Positions 59,368 to 64,000 of a stretch of 64,000 nucleotides of DNA are shown one piece after another. The translations under genes were made by a program, and so were the position numbers. Every line of letters begins with the position of its first letter. Position 1 is the first letter of the stretch. The stretch spans positions 62,001 to 126,000 of the forward strand of contig CBDCVJ010000044.1 in assembly GCA_965222975.1 (NCBI GenBank), in the 5' to 3' direction. The notes below the pieces were generated by a model. It was not told the origin of the DNA. It ran no database searches and was given only the letters and a program-made list of their open reading frames with translations. Source of the stretch: UBA6168 sp965222975 (lineage in GTDB: Bacteria; Bacteroidota; Bacteroidia; Chitinophagales; Saprospiraceae).

Positions 59368-62300
59368 CTAATACTTAAATATTCTATCAGATAAAAAATG
59401 ACCTTCCCTGCTTTTTAATGATATATAATAAAGCCCGGCAGGTAAGTTGTTTAAGTCGATTGGCAAAACGCCATTGTTGAAATGCTCAGTAAAATCACTT
59501 AATACAATTTCACCCAAAGCATTGAAAACTTGCATTTCCAGATCAAGCGGATCATGTAACGTCAAATCTATGCTTGCAAAACCGCTTGTTGGATTAGGGC
59601 CAAGAGTATAAGAAGAAACTTTTTCTCGGTCAATGACTGCAATAATAGTATTGACCAAAACTCCTCCTTCTATCAGGCAAGAATTAGCATCCAAAACAAC
59701 AAATTCATACCATCCACCAGTGAGATTATTAATTGTCCGGGTTGTATCGTCTGTTTCCCATAAAATATGATATGGAGGAGTACCGCCAGAAATGTCTACA
59801 GTGGCTGACCCGTCGCTAATTCCAGTAGAAGGAGTGCTACTGGTATCAGCTACTAAAAGTGGAGGCTCAAGCACCTCGAAAACAGTATCATATAAGCATT
59901 CTAAAGTATTATCATAAACTGTAAGGAAATATTGACCCGCAGTGATATTTGATAAATCTTCATCGTTGCTCACTCCCCAGTCAAAAGTATAAGGCGATGT
60001 GCCCCCAACTATTTCTATTTCGATTTGCCCATTGCTTTCGCCGTTACATTCAGGCATTTGGATTTCATAATAACTTAAACTGAGCGGTGCATCCGGCCCG
60101 TCCACCAAAATAGTATTTTGGTATAGACAATCATTGGCGTCAGTCATTAAAAGAGTATAAGAACCTACCGACAAATCTGAGACATTCTGTGTGATTGCTA
60201 AGTTGCTCCAATCATACGCATAAGGTGGAGTTCCTCCCATTGGGAAAATATCAATTTCCCCATCCTGATCCTCAAAGCAAGTAACAGGGGTTACAAAAAA
60301 GGTATCCAGCCCTAAATGCTCCGACGGCTCAGTAATTATTTCAGATAATTGATCTGAACATCCTTGAGTATCAGTTATTTGTGCGTAATATTCACCTGCT
60401 GGTAGTCCGATTGGATTTTGATTCACAGAAACAGTATCACCAGCGTTATTTGTCCAAACAACCTGATATGGAGGATAACTTCCAAGGATGGAAATGTCAA
60501 TGCTTCCATCTGTCCCCTGTTTGCAATTGACATTTTCTACCAGAGTTGTCTGGGCAATTAATTTAGACCCCATTTCAACAAAAAACCAGGGCGAACTCGA
60601 AGTACACCCTTCACTATCGGTGATCGTCACTTGATAGCCACCAAGTGGCAAGTTCGTCAAAGATAATTCATTGTTAAAAATGCTTCCGGTGACGCCATGT
60701 TCCCAGATATATTGATATGGCAAGCTTCCACCTTCAATGGAAATTGTTATCTCCCCATTATTTTGACCAAAACAAATACTATCATTCGAGTCCATTTGCT
60801 GCAAATACATTGGTTCGACTTCTTCCGGAACTTTTATTGATGTCACCTCTTCAGAGCAACCCACATCGTCTGTTATAGTTACGGAATAATCGCCGATCGG
60901 TACATCTTTCAAACAAGTGACCGAGTCCCCGTGGCTCCAATCATAGGTATAGGGTGCCACCCCGCCATTGGTAATGACACACACGCTATCAAGCGTATTG
61001 CAACCTCTGATAAAGCGCTCTTCCTCCGTCGTGATTGGTGGAGGCCAGTTTATTTCATAAAGAAAATTTTCGGAACAATTGTTTTCATCAAAAACAGTCA
61101 GATGGTATTGCCCCTCCCCGAGGCGACTTAAAACTGGAATCGTTAAACCATTTGACCATTGATAATTGAGATTGCCGGTACCTCCGGTGGCTTCAACTGA
61201 AATAATGCCAGTGGAATCCCCATAGCAAGTTGGGACATCAAGAGTTTGAAGTTCCACCTCGATTGGAGGAGGGTTTTCAAGCACTATCAGGTCTGTATTT
61301 ATTTTACACCCGTTTGCATCTGTGATTGTTGCAGCATAATTGGCCGGAGTGAGCAAGGTTCTTGAACAATTATTATCAGGCACATCGCCCCAGCTACAAA
61401 CCAAAGGGGCAGTTCCACCAGAAGCATTCAAATATATTTGTCCGTCAGCACTTCCATGGCATGCCGGTTTCACTGTTTCGACATTTAGCGATAAAACTTG
61501 CTGGGTAGTTATATAAAAAGTCGAATCAATTTGACACCCAGTTTGGTCATTTGTAACTGTTACAATATACTCTCCAGGGCTTAGGTTCGAAATAGCATTG
61601 CTTGGCTCATCAGTGCTCCAGTTAAATGAAAAAGGCATATTACCTCCATTGGTTACTTCCACTGATAACGCTCCATTGTTGAGGCCAATACAGGGAGGAT
61701 TAGCAATGGTTGCAGATATAGAGATTAGCTCTGGCCCTATTAAGGTGATGGCATCTGAAGATAGGAAGCACCCATTATCGTCAGTTATTGAAACATAATA
61801 ATCCCCCTCCAACAAGCTATCAATATCCTCATCAGTCATATTGTTATTCCATGCATAACTATAGTTTCCAGTCCCTCCTTGCACTGAGATGGAGATGCTT
61901 CCGTTGTCCTGCCCTTTGCAAACAGGTGGGGCTAAGGCATCAACTGTCAGTACCATTGGAGGTGGTTGGTTCAACTGGAAAGGCTGTGTGAACATGCATC
62001 CGTTTGCATCTTCGATGGTCACCATATAGGTTCCTGAGGAGAGGCTATTGATGGTGGTACCCATTGCACCATTGCTCCAGTCAACATCATATGGGCCTGT
62101 ACCTCCATTTGGTTTGATACTAATTTTTCCATCCTGAAAACCAAAGCAGGTGGGTTGGATGAATGCCGTAGTATCATAGGAAATAACCTTCGGTTCATTG
62201 ACCATCAAAGCAGGCAACTCTTGGAAACAATCTTTACTATCGGTGATTGTGACCGCATAAGTGCCGGCAGGAATGTTGTTGAAACTTTGGGTGGTGATGC

Positions 62301-64000
62301 CATTCTCCCAGTCATATTGATAGGGAGGAGTGCCGCCAAACACATTTAAAAAAATAGAAGCGTTATCTTCTCCTGCACAAGTAGGTTCAGTAACGGTTGG
62401 GTTAACGGTAATCTTGTCTGGCTGTTTTATTTCAAACTCAAGGATGTTCTCGCAATCGCCATCAGTTATTACAGCGGTGTAAATACCAGCGGTTAAGCCA
62501 GTTAATGTGGGGCTGGTTGCACCATTTTGCCAAATGATTATTGGGTTGTTGCCATTGATATTCAAGGTAATAGCTCCGTCGTTTCCTCCGTTGCAACTGA
62601 CATCTATAACCTCAGCACTGGCAACAACGGCTCCGGGGCCGTTAACTGTCATCAGTGGTATCACAAATTCACATTGTTGCGGGGAACCGTCAGTAATAGT
62701 AAATGAATAAGCTCCCTGGGCAAGGTTCTGTAATAGTAAGTTGTTGCCTGTAAAACTCATGCCATTGCCCCAATCAAAAGTATACGGTGGAATTCCGTCC
62801 AATGGGGTTAGCTCAATGCTACCATCATTCCCGTCGCATAACGTAACGTCTGTTACAATCCTTTGTACACTGTTGATATTGTTAATAGTGGATATGGTCA
62901 TAGTATCTGAATCAGAACATCCATTTGCGGATTCTATGTCCATAATATAGGTACTGGAACCGCCAAGAAGGGGATGACTGGATGCTGAAATGGATTGGAC
63001 GGTGTCTCCAGTATTCCAATTATAGCTCAGAGGAGCAATGCCATTACCTACATCTTGAGCAGTCAATATTTGAGCAGTATTTTTACAAACTGCATCCTGT
63101 CCTTGGATAAGGGCAATTGGGCTGGGCTTAATGATAAATGGAATAGCTACTACGTCCGTACAACCACCGTCAGGAGTGGAAGCGATATAAAAGGTATCAC
63201 CTGCAACTGGGAATACATTTGGGCCAATTTCATTTAAGAGTTCTGGCGGATTAGCGGAATGGTAGGTGATAATGCCGTTTGCACCATTATTGTCTATAAC
63301 GTCAATTGTGCTAAGGTTGAATAGCTCACCTGCACAAATTTCTGGACTGTCAGTTGTGTTAATGTCCGGCTGTGGCAAAATGGTAATATTGACAACCGAT
63401 TTTGCAAGAGAGAAGCATACCCCGTTTACCAACTCTTGCGCGTACATGGTCAAAGTAATAGGATCGCTGGTATAATTGGAGGGGAAGTTTGGTAAATGAT
63501 ATTCCGTGCCTATAAACACTTCGTTGACATTGGTTGAGTCATTGAACCAATGAATTTGTCCTCCGAATCTTGGAATCGCCTTAAAAGGAACTTGAACCCC
63601 ACTACAAATGGTGGTATCGCTGACCACTGGAGGAGCGAAGAGGCTATCATCTGCCATTCCATTGCAATTGGAATCAAAGCCATCACAAGGAAATTCTACA
63701 GCATTGGGGTGAATGAAAGGATTGTCGTCGTCGCAATCAAGATTGTTAGGAACAAAACCTGGGGTGTTTGATTGAAACTGACAAGTTGAAAAATAAACTG
63801 CTTGGCCGCCGTACCCATCTTCATCATAATCGGCATAGTAGGTAAAAGCAGGTGGGCCTAAATCTTCTGATCCATAAAAAACGATATTGTCTAAAGCTAC
63901 ATCTCCCCTGTTACCGTTACCACCCAAAGCTAAAAAACGGAACTGAACAGATTTACCGTTCAGCTGATCCAAATCTATAAATTTCGTAACCCATTTGGGG
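59368..64000 (-). CDS. SprB-repeat T9SS surface protein (5' end outside window)
   Basis: The frame is open to the right edge, so this is the last 1,543 residues or so of a larger secreted protein. Near the visible N-terminus is the end of a MAM/lectin-like domain, then a MopE-type metal-binding motif (YYADYDEDGYGG, NLDCDDDNPFIHPNA, DGFDSNCNG), two immunoglobulin-like PKD/Ig domains, and 14 SprB-type repeats of about 75 residues (pattern PxCxGxxDGxIxxxxxGGTxPYxYxWxNG...LxxGxYxVTITDxxGC). It ends with a T9SS type A sorting domain (about the last 85 residues). SprB in Flavobacterium is the gliding adhesin; short relatives are general surface proteins, so a link to gliding is not proven here. The last repeat lacks the first Cys. 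Confidence 0.88.
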   Translation of the reverse strand, partial: PKWVTKFIDLDQLNGKSVQFRFLALGGNGNRGDVALDNIVFYGSEDLGPPAFTYYADYDEDGYGGQAVYFSTCQFQSNTPGFVPNNLDCDDDNPFIHPNAVEFPCDGFDSNCNGMADDSLFAPPVVSDTTICSGVQVPFKAIPRFGGQIHWFNDSTNVNEVFIGTEYHLPNFPSNYTSDPITLTMYAQELVNGVCFSLAKSVVNITILPQPDINTTDSPEICAGELFNLSTIDVIDNNGANGIITYHSANPPELLNEIGPNVFPVAGDTFYIASTPDGGCTDVVAIPFIIKPSPIALIQGQDAVCKNTAQILTAQDVGNGIAPLSYNWNTGDTVQSISASSHPLLGGSSTYIMDIESANGCSDSDTMTISTINNINSVQRIVTDVTLCDGNDGSIELTPLDGIPPYTFDWGNGMSFTGNNLLLQNLAQGAYSFTITDGSPQQCEFVIPLMTVNGPGAVVASAEVIDVSCNGGNDGAITLNINGNNPIIIWQNGATSPTLTGLTAGIYTAVITDGDCENILEFEIKQPDKITVNPTVTEPTCAGEDNASIFLNVFGGTPPYQYDWENGITTQSFNNIPAGTYAVTITDSKDCFQELPALMVNEPKVISYDTTAFIQPTCFGFQDGKISIKPNGGTGPYDVDWSNGAMGTTINSLSSGTYMVTIEDANGCMFTQPFQLNQPPPMVLTVDALAPPVCKGQDNGSISISVQGGTGNYSYAWNNNMTDEDIDSLLEGDYYVSITDDNGCFLSSDAITLIGPELISISATIANPPCIGLNNGALSVEVTNGGNMPFSFNWSTDEPSNAISNLSPGEYIVTVTNDQTGCQIDSTFYITTQQVLSLNVETVKPACHGSADGQIYLNASGGTAPLVCSWGDVPDNNCSRTLLTPANYAATITDANGCKINTDLIVLENPPPIEVELQTLDVPTCYGDSTGIISVEATGGTGNLNYQWSNGLTIPVLSRLGEGQYHLTVFDENNCSENFLYEINWPPPITTEEERFIRGCNTLDSVCVITNGGVAPYTYDWSHGDSVTCLKDVPIGDYSVTITDDVGCSEEVTSIKVPEEVEPMYLQQMDSNDSICFGQNNGEITISIEGGSLPYQYIWEHGVTGSIFNNELSLTNLPLGGYQVTITDSEGCTSSSPWFFVEMGSKLIAQTTLVENVNCKQGTDGSIDISILGSYPPYQVVWTNNAGDTVSVNQNPIGLPAGEYYAQITDTQGCSDQLSEIITEPSEHLGLDTFFVTPVTCFEDQDGEIDIFPMGGTPPYAYDWSNLAITQNVSDLSVGSYTLLMTDANDCLYQNTILVDGPDAPLSLSYYEIQMPECNGESNGQIEIEIVGGTSPYTFDWGVSNDEDLSNITAGQYFLTVYDNTLECLYDTVFEVLEPPLLVADTSSTPSTGISDGSATVDISGGTPPYHILWETDDTTRTINNLTGGWYEFVVLDANSCLIEGGVLVNTIIAVIDREKVSSYTLGPNPTSGFASIDLTLHDPLDLEMQVFNALGEIVLSDFTEHFNNGVLPIDLNNLPAGLYYISLKSREGHFLSDRIFKY

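Noticed and set aside
1..64000. Search for tRNA, rRNA, toxin-antitoxin, restriction or anti-phage gene sets
   Set aside because: No cloverleaf, rRNA segment, small two-gene toxin pair or recognised defence gene group was found on reading both strands.

Overview
The window looks like a chromosomal segment of an AT-rich member of the Bacteroidota, most likely of the Saprospiria. Pointers seen in the sequence are type IX secretion (T9SS) C-terminal sorting domains, a large SprB-repeat surface protein, HYR/dockerin-type secreted proteins in the style of Saprospiraceae, TAnnTTTG promoter boxes with no Shine-Dalgarno sequences, an outer-membrane set (LptD, LpxB, MlaD), and menaquinone synthesis by the futalosine route (MqnE, MqnA). 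The species assignment is inference. No rRNA, tRNA, CRISPR array, prophage, plasmid function or complete insertion sequence was seen.

Layout. 1-5.7 kb: end of an M1 aminopeptidase, a holin-like membrane protein, a lipoprotein, MurB, two unknown proteins, an HMG-CoA-lyase-like enzyme and a small membrane protein. 5.7-16.3 kb: a DUF5686 outer-membrane protein, AcpH-like protein, YchF, a D-2-hydroxyacid dehydrogenase, a GT2 glycosyltransferase, MqnE, MqnA and the dipeptidase PepD. 16.4-20.6 kb: a large HYR/dockerin/cohesin-like T9SS protein broken by three clustered frameshifts. 21.6-28.6 kb: a sortilin-like beta-propeller protein, a MOSC protein, an AlgI/AlgX-like polysaccharide O-acetylation pair and a GNAT acetyltransferase. 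28.6-39.5 kb: an envelope block (LptD, SPOR-domain amidase, MlaD, a DEDDh/GIY-YIG nuclease, NamZ, SurE, a small membrane protein, LpxB). 39.5-43.0 kb: homogentisate catabolism (flavin reductase, FahA, HmgA). 43.2-52 kb: a frameshifted M43 metalloprotease, cytochrome oxidase subunit III, a zinc-ribbon protein, an S41 protease, Nnr, RlmH, a rhomboid protease and a YdcF protein. 52-64 kb: LeuS, a second HYR/dockerin protein, a small secreted protein and the SprB-repeat protein, which runs off the right edge.

The coding content is mostly ordinary housekeeping and envelope biology. The most unusual material is between the genes. At least three families of non-coding palindromic elements occur in 12 places; in two families the stems differ between copies by matched changes in both arms. 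In addition, many start codons are preceded on the coding strand by G-poor tracts of degenerate 7-nt words (CACCATT, AACCACT, ACTAATC and similar), often paired with a complementary tract so that the whole gap can fold into a hairpin. These tracts and the palindromes may be related, and they are the best candidates for something undescribed here.
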